Made by a program: the position numbers and the translations under genes
NCBI GenBank assembly: GCA_035651455.1
Contig: DASRFR010000058.1
Coordinates: forward strand, 372,001 to 436,000
DNA: 64,000 bases
Direction of reading: 5' to 3'
Source of the DNA: DASRFR01 sp035651455
GTDB lineage: Bacteria > Acidobacteriota > Terriglobia > Terriglobales > Acidobacteriaceae
Shown here: positions 25,817 through 34,801 of the stretch, piece after piece
Numbering within the stretch: position 1 is the stretch's first letter
Layout of the letters: each line of letters begins with the position of its first letter
The notes under the pieces: model-generated
What the model was told of the DNA's origin: nothing
Databases searched by the model: none
Seen by the model: only the letters and a program-made list of their open reading frames with translations

Positions 25817-26662
25817 ATGAATCTAAATTGCCGCGTCACCCGTGTGCTGCGAGGCTGTGTCGCGGCCTGGCTCTTGTTCCCAACTCTTTCCTGGTGCGCC
25901 TCCACCCCGCTGCCCTCCCTCGAGAGCGGCTACCGTGCCATGTACAATTTGGACTTCTCCTCCGCTCACGGCATTTTTCAGCAGTGGCAGGCCGATCATC
26001 CTCAAGACCCCCTGGGCCCCGTTTCCGATGCCGCGGCCTACCTTTTTTCTGAATTCGAGCGATTGCATATTCTGGAAGTCGAGCTCTTCACCGACAACCA
26101 CAAATTTGAAAAGCGCGAGAAACCTGTGCCCGATCCTGCCGCGCGCAGCGCCTTCGAAGCTGACTTGAACAAGGGAGATCAGCTCGCCGTACACGTGCTT
26201 TCGCAATCACCCCAGAATTCGAACGCCCTCTTTGCCAGGATTCTGGAAAATGGGTTGCGCGGTGACTACCTGGCACTCATTGAAAAACGAAACCTGGCCG
26301 GCTTGAGTTACATGAAGACTGGGCGAGCCCTCGCGCAGCAATTGCTTTCCTTCAATCCGTCGTACTATGACGCCTACCTCGCGGTGGGAATCGAGAACTA
26401 CCTGCTTGGCATCAATCCCGCGCCGGTGCGCTGGCTTTTGCGAATGACCGGAGCCCAAACCGACAAAACGGAAGGTATCTCCAAGCTGCACCTCACCGCT
26501 GAAAAAGGTCGCTTGCTTGCGCCGTTTGCCCGCCTTCTGCTGGCAGTCGCGGCGTTGCGGGATAACGACCGCGGCACCGCAAAGAACATTCTCGTTTCGC
26601 TCTCCCAGGAATTTCCCCAGAACAGCTTGTATCGCAAGGAACTCAGTCGCCTTCAGCCCTGA
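25817..26662 (+). CDS. Secreted TPR-like helical protein, unknown function
   Basis: A 281-aa protein with a signal peptide (about 1-28, ending in SWCAS) and an otherwise helical sequence. Segments such as YRAMYNLDFSSAHGIFQQW and ARLLLAVAALRDNDRGTAKN have tetratricopeptide-like spacing. It starts 11 nt after the kinase stop and is probably the last gene of the aminotransferase/two-component operon. It may be a periplasmic adaptor or target of that system. No enzymatic motif is visible. Confidence 0.75.
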   Translation: MNLNCRVTRVLRGCVAAWLLFPTLSWCASTPLPSLESGYRAMYNLDFSSAHGIFQQWQADHPQDPLGPVSDAAAYLFSEFERLHILEVELFTDNHKFEKREKPVPDPAARSAFEADLNKGDQLAVHVLSQSPQNSNALFARILENGLRGDYLALIEKRNLAGLSYMKTGRALAQQLLSFNPSYYDAYLAVGIENYLLGINPAPVRWLLRMTGAQTDKTEGISKLHLTAEKGRLLAPFARLLLAVAALRDNDRGTAKNILVSLSQEFPQNSLYRKELSRLQP

Positions 26663-26713
26663 GCAGCGCCGCTGGTGCCTTTCGTCGCGGAATGCCGAAA
26701 ATTGGTGGAAAGA

Positions 26714-27373
26714 TTACTTGCTTGCGGTGCGGTCCTGCTGCGAACCGGAGAGTTGGCCCGCAGCGTCGATATCGATCGCCACTTTGTCACTGACGCGCAG
26801 AATGAAGGTGCTGGGATTTTTCAATCCCCATGCCACGTAGGGAATTACAAAATGCAGTTTCGCGGATAAATTGTTCCCGCTTACCTCGACTGGCACTGAC
26901 AACGTCATGGGATGCTCGGCCCCATGCAGGCGGAAAATTCCTTCCATCTGTACAGTACCTTCGCCTTGGGTCGGGACCGGGCCTACGATTCGCGTGGGAG
27001 AAAAGCTGATTTCGGGATACTTCTGGCTCTGCAGAATCTCTTTGTGCATCTTGCGATCGCGGCCGTCATTTCCACTCTCGCCACTCGTGGCGTCAATGAC
27101 AAAAGCTCCACTGGATGTGCCGGTGGCGGAGTCGAAATTCACGCTCCCGCCTTTTGCCTGGAATCTACCGTGAACCGTGTGCAGCACATCACCCAACGTG
27201 AAGCGCACAGTCGTTTTCGCCGGATCGAGTTGAAAAGTCTCCTGCTGAGCAAACGAAGTACCGCTCAGCAGCAGCGCCAATCCTGCGCAAACGCACAAGC
27301 TCGTTCCAGCCTTGCGAATTTTGTTTCTGCTCCTAAACAATTTGCTCTCTCTCACGCTCTGATGAACTGCCAT
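26714..27373 (-). CDS. YceI-family lipid-binding lipocalin-like protein, exported
   Basis: A 219-aa protein with a signal sequence (CAGLALLLSGTSFAQ) and a YceI beta-barrel (FQLDPAKTTVRFTLGDVLHTVHG, then a conserved SQKYPEISF and the final LRVSDKVAIDIDA). YceI proteins bind polyisoprenoid or other long-chain lipids. The start is uncertain: ATG 27373 overlaps the end of the FAD oxidoreductase gene, and GTG 27355 gives a 4-nt overlap; neither has a strong ribosome-binding site. It is the third gene of a type III PKS/oxidoreductase cassette, so it may carry the polyketide lipid (inference). Confidence 0.85.
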   Translation of the reverse strand: MAVHQSVRESKLFRSRNKIRKAGTSLCVCAGLALLLSGTSFAQQETFQLDPAKTTVRFTLGDVLHTVHGRFQAKGGSVNFDSATGTSSGAFVIDATSGESGNDGRDRKMHKEILQSQKYPEISFSPTRIVGPVPTQGEGTVQMEGIFRLHGAEHPMTLSVPVEVSGNNLSAKLHFVIPYVAWGLKNPSTFILRVSDKVAIDIDAAGQLSGSQQDRTASK

Positions 27374-28470
27374 CCCAGTGCCGCTGCCGCACTCACTCCC
27401 ACCCCAAGCGGCGAGGTTGCGCCCGTGTGGACTGCCAGCAACCGGTCGAACAATGTCGGATCCGCCGACAGTGCCCTCAGCGACCGCCGCCTCAGTGCGT
27501 GCCAACGGTCCATCACCAGCATCACCGCCGACATTGCTCGCGGCATGCGCATCAACCGGCGGTGCGCGGATTCATACTGCCCCAGGTCATTGTTCCGAAT
27601 CGCCGACGCCATAGCTACCGCTTGCTGGAAGGCGATCGACAGACCTTGCCCCGTCACGGCATCCACCGAGCCCGATGCTTCTCCAATCAACACGCATCTG
27701 CGGTTCGAAACCGACGCAAGCCTCCGTGTCGCCGAAACCGCCCCTTGCTCGCGCGTATAACTCAGCTGCTCTCTCAACTCCGCCGGCAGTGACCTGCACT
27801 CCCTCAACACATCAGTTAGACGATGCTCGCGACGCCGCGTGACGAGAGCCACGCAAATTTCTTTGGGCCCTACCGGCGTTACGTACACCTGGCCGTACTG
27901 AGTCCAGAAGACCTCCACGAAATCGGACCACGGCGCGATCGCAAAATGCTTGCGGAAGCCAAAGCGCCATGCTGATCCCGATCCCGCATCGAGGCCGGCC
28001 CAACTCCGCACCCGCGAATTTTGTCCGTCCGCGCCGACAATCCAGCGGCAACGGACCTCGCGGCGGTTCACCAGAACGCCCTTCTCGGTGAGGCCATTCA
28101 CTTGTGCGCGCCAAAGCATCTGCGCGCCCAGTTCCCCGGCTTTGTCCACCATTCTCTGGTGCAGCACGGTGCGCCGGATTCCCATACCCCGCCCCTGGGG
28201 AAAATTTGCGTGAACCCCGGCCTGCTCATCGGAAAATCGGATTCCGCGAAATGTGTAACCATCTTCCGCCGGTATTACGATGCCAAGCCCGGATAGTGCG
28301 GCAAGGCCGTCCGGCATTATGCCTTCGCCACACGCCTTGTCAATGGGCGGACGCGCCGCATCCGCCAGCATGACTTCGAAACCCTGCTGCCGTAACGCGA
28401 TTGCTGCCGCCAGTCCGGCCGGACCGCCGCCTGCGACGAATACTTCCGTGTCATACAAACTTGAATGCAT
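27352..28470 (-). CDS. FAD-dependent oxidoreductase (geranylgeranyl reductase / hydroxylase type)
   Basis: A 372-aa flavoprotein of the p-hydroxybenzoate hydroxylase superfamily: Rossmann motif VAGGGPAGLAAAIAL at the N-terminus, DG motif (WIVGADGQNS) mid-protein and a GD-type motif (VLIGEASGSVDAVTGQG). It is placed 6 nt after a type III polyketide synthase gene and overlaps the YceI gene. Flavin hydroxylases next to type III synthases (for example SrsC in Streptomyces) oxidise alkylresorcinols to quinones; here that role is an inference from order. A double-bond reductase of the geranylgeranyl type is the alternative. Confidence 0.88.
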   Translation of the reverse strand: MHSSLYDTEVFVAGGGPAGLAAAIALRQQGFEVMLADAARPPIDKACGEGIMPDGLAALSGLGIVIPAEDGYTFRGIRFSDEQAGVHANFPQGRGMGIRRTVLHQRMVDKAGELGAQMLWRAQVNGLTEKGVLVNRREVRCRWIVGADGQNSRVRSWAGLDAGSGSAWRFGFRKHFAIAPWSDFVEVFWTQYGQVYVTPVGPKEICVALVTRRREHRLTDVLRECRSLPAELREQLSYTREQGAVSATRRLASVSNRRCVLIGEASGSVDAVTGQGLSIAFQQAVAMASAIRNNDLGQYESAHRRLMRMPRAMSAVMLVMDRWHALRRRSLRALSADPTLFDRLLAVHTGATSPLGVGVSAAAALGWQFIRA

Positions 28471-28476
28471 TCGCGG

Positions 28477-29526
28477 TTACCACTCCAATAGCACCAGCTC
28501 GGAACAGAAGCCCGGCCCCATTGCCGCCAGGATACTCAGGCCGCCGGCCTCGGGCCTGCGGCGCATCATGTACTCTTCTAGAACGGTGAGCACCGAGGCT
28601 GAGGACAAGTTCCCCAACTTGTTCAGCGATCCCCACGAGGCATCCAGCGCGCCTTCAGGAAGGGCCAGCGCTTCTTCTGTGGCCTGCAACACCTTGGGAC
28701 CGCCAGTGTGCATGATCCAACTGCCAATGTCGGATCGGTTCAAGCCGTGGTCTGCCAGGAAATCGTCCACGTCTGGCGCAAGGTGCTGGTGCACCATGTC
28801 CGGAACGCTGCGCGACAGCACGATTTCGAAACCTCTTTCCGAAATGGCCCAGCCCATCACGTCTTCAGTGTTGGGATAGAAATTCGATCGGCTCGCCACT
28901 ACCTTCGGACCATGCTCGACTTTCTCCGATCCGCCCACGATCACCGCCGCAGCGCCATCGCCGAACAACCCGGTCGAGATCAGGTTTGGCATCGAGAGGT
29001 CATCGCGTTGCCAGGTCAGCGAACACAACTCCACCGTAACCAGCGCCGCGGCCTGCTTTGGATAGGCGCGCACGTAGTCTGCCGCGCGAGCCACGCCCGC
29101 AGCGCCTGCAACGCAGCCCAGTCCAAATATCGGAATCCGCTTGATGTTGGGCGACAGGCCCATCAGGTTGATGAGGCGAGCGTCAATCGACGGGCTGGCG
29201 ACTCCGGTGACCGAGATGAAGAAAATGGCGCTCAATTCCGCAGCCGCCATCCCCGCCTGGTTCAGAGCTCGGCAAAGAGCCTGTTTCCCGAGGTCCTGCG
29301 CGGCCTCGATCCACGCATCGTTTGCTCGCCCGAAGCTGTCGATATCGGTATACGCTTCGATCGGCAGGGCCAGGTGCCGTCCGGCCACCCGGCAATGCGT
29401 GTGCAGATGGTCCACCACCCGCGGGTTTTCCAGCTTGTCCGCCCAGTTTCGTTTGAGTGCTTCCAGGATGACTTCCTGCCGGTAGTAGTACCTGGGAAAC
29501 GCACTCGCAACCCCAGCGATTCTCAT
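28477..29526 (-). CDS. Type III polyketide synthase (chalcone/stilbene synthase family)
   Basis: A 349-aa homodimeric-type ketosynthase. The catalytic triad is present: C138 (GLGCVAGAAG), H273 (IMHTGGPK) and N306 (KLGNLSSAS). Bacterial relatives use long-chain acyl-CoA starters to make alkylpyrones or alkylresorcinols. The start at 29526 (MRIAGVASAFPRYYY) has AAGGA just upstream; the extension to 29628 adds 34 unlikely residues. It heads a three-gene cassette with a flavin oxidoreductase and a YceI lipid-binding protein. The 189-nt region upstream carries its promoter but no clear boxes. Confidence 0.93.
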   Translation of the reverse strand: MRIAGVASAFPRYYYRQEVILEALKRNWADKLENPRVVDHLHTHCRVAGRHLALPIEAYTDIDSFGRANDAWIEAAQDLGKQALCRALNQAGMAAAELSAIFFISVTGVASPSIDARLINLMGLSPNIKRIPIFGLGCVAGAAGVARAADYVRAYPKQAAALVTVELCSLTWQRDDLSMPNLISTGLFGDGAAAVIVGGSEKVEHGPKVVASRSNFYPNTEDVMGWAISERGFEIVLSRSVPDMVHQHLAPDVDDFLADHGLNRSDIGSWIMHTGGPKVLQATEEALALPEGALDASWGSLNKLGNLSSASVLTVLEEYMMRRRPEAGGLSILAAMGPGFCSELVLLEW

Positions 29527-29715
29527 GAAATCCTTGGCTTCGACCCTACCATCAATTTTTGAAAGGTGTACTTGTCTCAGAGTACCGTTTGCGCATAAAC
29601 GTGCTATTGCCCCGGCATGACAATTCATTCATTTCCATGGATTTACACAACTTTACATAAGCACGCCTGCAACCCTCGGCAAACGCTCGCCCAACGGTAC
29701 TTTTCGGAAATCGAT

Positions 29716-30093
29716 CTAAAATCCCAGCAGGCTGTAGCAAAGAATGGCCAATACTACGGACGTAAACGCCACGTACATCCAGTCGCGCTCCAGGGCGAAG
29801 GCGACGATTGAAAATGCCACTCGGGCAATCGGAGTCGCGATCAGGAGAAGAAGGCCGAGCTGGATGATTCCGCGTCCCCTCCCCGTGAATGCATATTGCA
29901 CAATCCCGCCCAGAGCGACCAGGTTTTTGGGCTCGCCATGAAAGTAACGGTAATCAGCCTTTTGCAACCCGTGCCGTGCCAGGTACAGGATCGCGCCCAA
30001 TACCACGATGGCGGCGGAGATCAGCACTCCCGCCCTTAGCAGGTTGCCGACAATATCTTCAGTCTTCTGATCGCTCCATCGCGTCGTCGCCAT
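29716..30093 (-). CDS. DUF1634 membrane protein
   Basis: A 125-aa protein with three membrane helices (LISAAIVVLGAILYL, IQLGLLLLIATPIA, YVAFTSVVLAILC) and the N-terminal WSDQKTEDIVGNLLRAGV typical of DUF1634. It lies 3 nt after a TauE/SafE permease gene; the two families are commonly adjacent, suggesting a two-component membrane transporter. Its own function is not established. Confidence 0.88.
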   Translation of the reverse strand: MATTRWSDQKTEDIVGNLLRAGVLISAAIVVLGAILYLARHGLQKADYRYFHGEPKNLVALGGIVQYAFTGRGRGIIQLGLLLLIATPIARVAFSIVAFALERDWMYVAFTSVVLAILCYSLLGF

Positions 30094-30096
30094 TCT

Positions 30097-30933
30097 CTAG
30101 ATATGCCCCGTAAGTCCCTGGTAGATCATCTGCACTCCCAGGAACAGGATCACAAGGCTGAATATTACCCGCAGCCATTTCGTCTCTGCGGTCACCAGGA
30201 TCCGGCTGCCTACCAGCGAGCCCGCCAATACACCCAACATCACCGGCATGGCAATGCCGGGGTCGATGTAACCTCTCGTCAGGTATATCCCTGCGCTTGC
30301 CGCTGCCGTTACCCCGATCATGAAGTTGCTGGTGGTGGTCGACACTTTGAAAGGAATTTTCATCGCCTGGTCCATGGCCAGGACCTTCACCGCTCCCGAC
30401 CCGATGCCCAACAATCCGGAGAGAGCGCCCGCTCCGAACATCAGGCTGAATCCCGTGGGAACTCGGCGCACGCAATAGAATCTCTCGCCTTCCGGAGTGG
30501 GAAAGCTGCCGTTCATTTTCAGCAGGGTACCGAGCTTATCCGGAACCTGTTCTTCCGGAGAAGGCCCTCGAGGACGGCGGGAGAGGAACGCGGAATAAAT
30601 CAGTACCGCGCCAAAAATCGTAGCGATCGCCGAGGGTGAAATCTTGGCCGCCAGGAACGCGCCTAGCAGAGCGCCGGCTGTAGTCGCAATTTCCAGAAAC
30701 ATGCCGATTCGGATATTGGAGAAACCCTCCTTTACATACGCGGCGGCCGCTCCCGACGACGTCGCTATTACCGAAACCAGCGAAGCGCCGATGGCGTAAC
30801 GAATGTCCACCTTGAAGAGCAGCGTCAGCAAAGGTACCAGTACCACTCCACCGCCCAGTCCGGTGAGTGCGCCCAAAAACCCGGCAACCAGCGACCCGCT
30901 AAACACCAGGACAGTAAACTCCAGGATGTTCAT
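30097..30933 (-). CDS. TauE/SafE-family sulfite/anion exporter permease
   Basis: A 278-aa polytopic membrane protein with about eight helices and the family glycine-rich repeats (FLGALTGLGGGVVLVPLL and, in the second half, ALSGLLGIGSGAVKVLAM). Family members move sulfite, sulfoacetate or other small organic anions. The start at 30933 has GGAGATGGA directly upstream; the frame to 30987 is less likely. It probably works with the DUF1634 protein encoded 3 nt downstream. The substrate is unknown. Confidence 0.9.
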   Translation of the reverse strand: MNILEFTVLVFSGSLVAGFLGALTGLGGGVVLVPLLTLLFKVDIRYAIGASLVSVIATSSGAAAAYVKEGFSNIRIGMFLEIATTAGALLGAFLAAKISPSAIATIFGAVLIYSAFLSRRPRGPSPEEQVPDKLGTLLKMNGSFPTPEGERFYCVRRVPTGFSLMFGAGALSGLLGIGSGAVKVLAMDQAMKIPFKVSTTTSNFMIGVTAAASAGIYLTRGYIDPGIAMPVMLGVLAGSLVGSRILVTAETKWLRVIFSLVILFLGVQMIYQGLTGHI

Positions 30934-31266
30934 TCCATCTCCATTATCCAGTGTGCACGACCGGGAAGAACAATCGCGAGTGCGCAAGTAATTGTTTGTT
31001 TATAACTTAGCTACTCTCCCCATACCCGAACTCCCGCGCCTGCCATGCGTTGGCCGTCTGCACCATGCAACAACACGCGCGCACTAACCTTAGCAAAGAT
31101 CCCATTCCATTTCCCTACCGGCACAGGGTCGACCGGCACTCGACAAACCGTCTTTCGGGCCGCCGCATCTTATCGGCGTCTGCAGGGGCAACGGGCGTCA
31201 CGGCCTCAATTCTTCATGAACAATCGGGGCTGTTGTGCTGCAAGTACGGCAGCGAGGTGTACCTGA
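30934..31266. other. Divergent intergenic region, TauE operon / methyltransferase-like gene
   Basis: 333 nt between divergent start codons. It must hold both promoters; an AT-rich stretch around 30985-31010 is the most likely place. A 75-codon plus-strand reading frame overlapping the start of the next gene is not supported by codon pattern or ribosome-binding site. I see no RNA gene or strong palindrome. Confidence 0.4.
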
Positions 31267-32361
31267 ATGACGACTGATTCACAACTCCGAAAGCCGCTGG
31301 TGGACAACCTTCCACCCAACGGCTCTGCCCCGGAAAATGGGCAACAAGATCCCTCGCCTGGATCGCGCAAAAAACGCCGTAGCCGGCACACCTTGACCGA
31401 TATCGCGCGGGCCTTTCGTGAAAACGAGAAAGTCACGTCCGTGATCGGATCCTCTTTTCGGGCGCTGCAGCGCGCGGGTATCAGCGTAACCCCGAATCAT
31501 TTTTACTGGCCGGTTCCGGATTTGGCTGAGTTGGAACGGCGTCCCTGGCCCGACCCCTCTGCGCTGGTGGGTGTCGATCTGCGATTGCCGGAACAGTTGC
31601 GCTTTCTTCAGGACATTGTCCCACGGTATTCCAGCGAGCTTATGTTCAGCAACGCTCCCAATCTCGATAGCGAGTACCACTACAATAACGGCTATTTCGA
31701 AAGCGTGGATGCGGAAATCGCCTACTGTTTCGTAAGACACTATCGCCCCTCCCGCATCATTGAGGTGGGCGGCGGAATGAGTACCCGTTTGCTGGCAACC
31801 GCGCTGAAGATGAATCGGGATCAGGACCAGGTGCAAGGTGAACTGATCACCATCGATCCCTTTCCCGATCCGCGCCTTGGCCGTCACTGGGGCGATTTGC
31901 GCCGTCTAATCGCCAAGCCGGTGCAGGATGTCGGTCTCGAGTTGTTTCTCACGCTCCAGGCCGGCGACATGCTATTCCTCGATTCCAGCCATGTGGTGAG
32001 TGTGGGCAGCGACGTCGTACGCGAATATCTGGAAATCCTGCCTCGCCTGAATAGAGGAGTCCTGGTTCATGCGCACGACATCTTCCTCCCCGACGAGTAC
32101 CCGCGCGATTCTGTACTGAAACTTCTATCTTTCTGGTCCGAACAGTACCTGATGCAGGCTTTTCTGGCTTTCAATTCTGCATTCGAAGTTCTCTGGGGAA
32201 GTAGCGCGATGCAGGCGTATCACGCCGATGAGCTGGGGTTGGCTTTTCCCAACTGGAAAGAGAGCCATATCAGGATGCCGAAAAACCTGCGCAGCCAGAT
32301 TCCCACCCGGGATAATCGTCGCGTGTGGCCGTCGAGCTTCTGGATCCGCCGCACGCAGTAG
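31267..32361 (+). CDS. Class I SAM-dependent methyltransferase-like protein
   Basis: A 364-aa soluble protein. A Rossmann-type motif I (RIIEVGGGMSTRLLATAL, about residues 160-177), an acidic motif II (LITIDPFPDP) and LFLDSSHVVSVGSDV with HAHDIFLPDEYP match the MTase_24-like class I methyltransferases that act in polysaccharide or small-molecule modification. The N-terminal 60 residues are basic and probably disordered. The start at 31267 has GAGGTG about 8 nt upstream. It is transcribed alone and convergent with the hopanoid operon; its substrate is unknown. Confidence 0.75.
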   Translation: MTTDSQLRKPLVDNLPPNGSAPENGQQDPSPGSRKKRRSRHTLTDIARAFRENEKVTSVIGSSFRALQRAGISVTPNHFYWPVPDLAELERRPWPDPSALVGVDLRLPEQLRFLQDIVPRYSSELMFSNAPNLDSEYHYNNGYFESVDAEIAYCFVRHYRPSRIIEVGGGMSTRLLATALKMNRDQDQVQGELITIDPFPDPRLGRHWGDLRRLIAKPVQDVGLELFLTLQAGDMLFLDSSHVVSVGSDVVREYLEILPRLNRGVLVHAHDIFLPDEYPRDSVLKLLSFWSEQYLMQAFLAFNSAFEVLWGSSAMQAYHADELGLAFPNWKESHIRMPKNLRSQIPTRDNRRVWPSSFWIRRTQ

Positions 32362-32435
32362 CTTTCGTTGCGCTCATTGCGCGCTGAACGGCATGCTCGG
32401 CACACTGCCCTGAACTGGGTGACAGGCGGCAGATG

Positions 32436-33836
32436 TCAGCCGAACAGCCGCATAAAGCCCAGTGCCGGAAGATCCGCGACCACGAAATTCGTTCTGTCCG
32501 CACCTGCCACTCGGGCCAGCGCTTCCGCCGCCTGGTAACCTCCGCGTACCGCGCCTTCCATCGTGGCCGGCCATCCCGTAGCCGTCCAGTCCCCCGCCAG
32601 AAAAACTCTTGGCCACGCTGTCTCAGGCCGTGGACGAAATGCGTCCACGCCGGGCACGGGGGAATAGGTGGCGTGCACTTCCTTGATCACCGTCGATTTC
32701 ACCAGCTTCGCTTCACGCGCGGCCGGGAAGAACTCTTGTAATTCCCGCACCGCTAGTTCTTCAATTTCTGCCCGCGATTTCTCCACCAGGCTTTTGCTGG
32801 AACTCACGACCAGTTCCACGTAGCTCCCCGTGCCGCGGTGTCGAATGTTGAACCGTGATTTGTGGAACATCCACTGAATCGTCCGATCTAGAAGCACGGC
32901 GTGATCGAGTTCGCTGATCTCGCGGTCAAACCACAAGTGGACGCCGGTGATCGGAGAACCTTCGAAGTGTTCCAGCATTTCCCGCAAAGGTTGCGCCGCT
33001 GCACTGTCAGGCAACATCCGCGGCAAGATGTCAAACGACACTGCCATCACCAGGTAATCAAGCTGTTGATTGCCATCCGGAATCTGGAGTTGCACTCCCG
33101 ACGGCTCCGCCCGAAACGACTGAACCGCCGCCCTCAGCCGCACTTCTCCGCCATGTTTCTCGATGTATGCGCCGGCCGCGTTATAAAGCTCGGTCAGCGG
33201 AATCGTGGGAACGCCCATGCGTCCGGCATCCGCGGACTTCAAGAATGACTCGCGGATCACTTGCGCCGCGTAGGGCACAGACATCCGGTCAAGATCCTCA
33301 TTCAGAGCGCTGACTAGGATGGTTTTCCAGAACCGTTCAATGGCGCGCTCCGTTTGCCCATGGCGCTTGAGCCAGTTCAGGAAACTCTCTCCATGCTCCC
33401 GGGGAACTGTGGGCGCGAGTGCCATCATTGCGCGCGCGATCCCTAACTTATCGGCGAAGTCGAGGCAATGTGCGCGAAGAAATGCCGGGGCCGTGTGCAT
33501 CGGCGCCGGCAATGCCGATGGTGCGATCACCGAGGCGCGGCCCCCTGGTTCCAGAAAAGTGAGGCGGTCGTACCAGCGAATGCGGTCCTGCACTCCAATG
33601 CGCTGGTAGAAGTCGATCAGGTTCGTGCAGCAGCCCAGCAGAACGTGCTGGCAGTTGTCGATGACTTCGCCGCTGCCGGGATGTTGGTAGGAAGAGGCGC
33701 GTCCGCCCAGGTACGGACGCCGTTCAAACAAGCTCACGCGGAATCCGGCTTCGCAGAGAACGCAGGCGGCTCCCAGCCCCGCAAGCCCGCCGCCAACCAC
33801 GCCCACCTTGGGAGCTTCTCTCCAGCGCTGGTTCAT
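32436..33836 (-). CDS. hpnE: Hydroxysqualene dehydroxylase (HpnE)
   Basis: A 466-aa FAD-dependent amine-oxidase-fold enzyme: N-terminal GVVGGGLAGLGAACVL and ERRPYLGGRA, C-terminal FLAGDWTATGWPATMEGAVRGGYQAAE. HpnE reduces hydroxysqualene to squalene, the last step of the HpnC/D/E route from farnesyl diphosphate. The ATG at 33836 overlaps the hpnD stop by one base (TGATG), giving translational coupling; the longer frame to 33977 is rejected. It is the last gene of the hopanoid operon. Confidence 0.94.
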   Translation of the reverse strand: MNQRWREAPKVGVVGGGLAGLGAACVLCEAGFRVSLFERRPYLGGRASSYQHPGSGEVIDNCQHVLLGCCTNLIDFYQRIGVQDRIRWYDRLTFLEPGGRASVIAPSALPAPMHTAPAFLRAHCLDFADKLGIARAMMALAPTVPREHGESFLNWLKRHGQTERAIERFWKTILVSALNEDLDRMSVPYAAQVIRESFLKSADAGRMGVPTIPLTELYNAAGAYIEKHGGEVRLRAAVQSFRAEPSGVQLQIPDGNQQLDYLVMAVSFDILPRMLPDSAAAQPLREMLEHFEGSPITGVHLWFDREISELDHAVLLDRTIQWMFHKSRFNIRHRGTGSYVELVVSSSKSLVEKSRAEIEELAVRELQEFFPAAREAKLVKSTVIKEVHATYSPVPGVDAFRPRPETAWPRVFLAGDWTATGWPATMEGAVRGGYQAAEALARVAGADRTNFVVADLPALGFMRLFG

Positions 33837-34801
33837 CACGCCAGCCGTTTTACGAAGCCTTTCGCCAGGATGCTCAGCTTCTCCCGCGTGGTCAGCCGAA
33901 CTTTGCCATGGAACACGTCGTATTGCCGTTCCGCGATCTTGTCGAGCAGCCGGCGATAGATGGTAATCAGCACCCACAGCGCAGGCTGGCTGTCTTCGTC
34001 CACCAGCGGAATCAGTTCGTCACCCGAACGGTAAAATTCGCGGGCTCGCTCCGCTTCCATCGACAGCAACGACTGAAACCGTGCGCCATCACTGGCGTCG
34101 CGCAACTCGGAAGCCGCGATTCCGAATCCCGCCAGGTCATTCGCCGGCAGGTATACCCGCCCCATCTGCGCGTCTTCTTGCACGTCTCGGATGATGTTGG
34201 TCAGTTGAAACGCCAGTCCGCACCGTTCCGCCAGCGCCTCCGCCGCGGGATCCTTGTAGCCGAAGACGCGAATGCATACCAGGCCCACCACCGCCGCTAC
34301 CCGGTAGCAGTACTGATACAGCTCCTGGAAGTTTCGATATTGAACCACGATTCCCGATTGCGCCGCCTCCTGCGCCGGCCGCGCTCCCCCAGGTTCTTCG
34401 TGGGCTTCCTCGGGAACATCCATCATCGTGCCGAACGCAAGCTGGTCCAGCAATTCTGGCGCGATGTTGTAGCGTCGTTGCGTGTGGATCAATGCCAGCA
34501 ACACTGGATCGTCGGTGGGCTGCCCGGCTTGCGCCCGATGCAAGTTGTCGAGCGTCTCGGAAAGCTTGGCTCTCCGCTCGCGCATTCCCAGCTGCCCGTC
34601 ATCGGCAATATCATCGCAACGCCGCATGAATGCATACACCGCGCACAGCGCTTGTCGCTTGTGGCGTGGCAATACCAGGAACGCATAATAGAAATTCTTG
34701 GCCGAGGAACGCGTAATGTGTCGGCATACCGAGTACGCAACGGCCAGTTGGGACGGGGTGGGAGAGAAGGGCACAGTAGCTGGCTGCACGGCAGTGCTCA
34801 T
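33836..34801 (-). CDS. hpnD: Presqualene diphosphate synthase (HpnD)
   Basis: A 321-aa squalene/phytoene synthase-fold enzyme. Both Asp-rich Mg-diphosphate sites are present: RRCDDIADD and NIIRDVQEDAQMGRVYLP. HpnD condenses two farnesyl diphosphates to presqualene diphosphate. The start at 34801 overlaps the hpnC stop by 4 nt (ATGA); the longer frame to 34999 lies inside hpnC and is rejected. The order hpnC-hpnD-hpnE distinguishes it from phytoene synthase. Confidence 0.93.
   Translation of the reverse strand: MSTAVQPATVPFSPTPSQLAVAYSVCRHITRSSAKNFYYAFLVLPRHKRQALCAVYAFMRRCDDIADDGQLGMRERRAKLSETLDNLHRAQAGQPTDDPVLLALIHTQRRYNIAPELLDQLAFGTMMDVPEEAHEEPGGARPAQEAAQSGIVVQYRNFQELYQYCYRVAAVVGLVCIRVFGYKDPAAEALAERCGLAFQLTNIIRDVQEDAQMGRVYLPANDLAGFGIAASELRDASDGARFQSLLSMEAERAREFYRSGDELIPLVDEDSQPALWVLITIYRRLLDKIAERQYDVFHGKVRLTTREKLSILAKGFVKRLA

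Noticed and set aside
31050..31277. 75-codon reading frame before the methyltransferase-like gene
   Set aside because: It overlaps the real start out of frame, and its sequence is of low coding quality.
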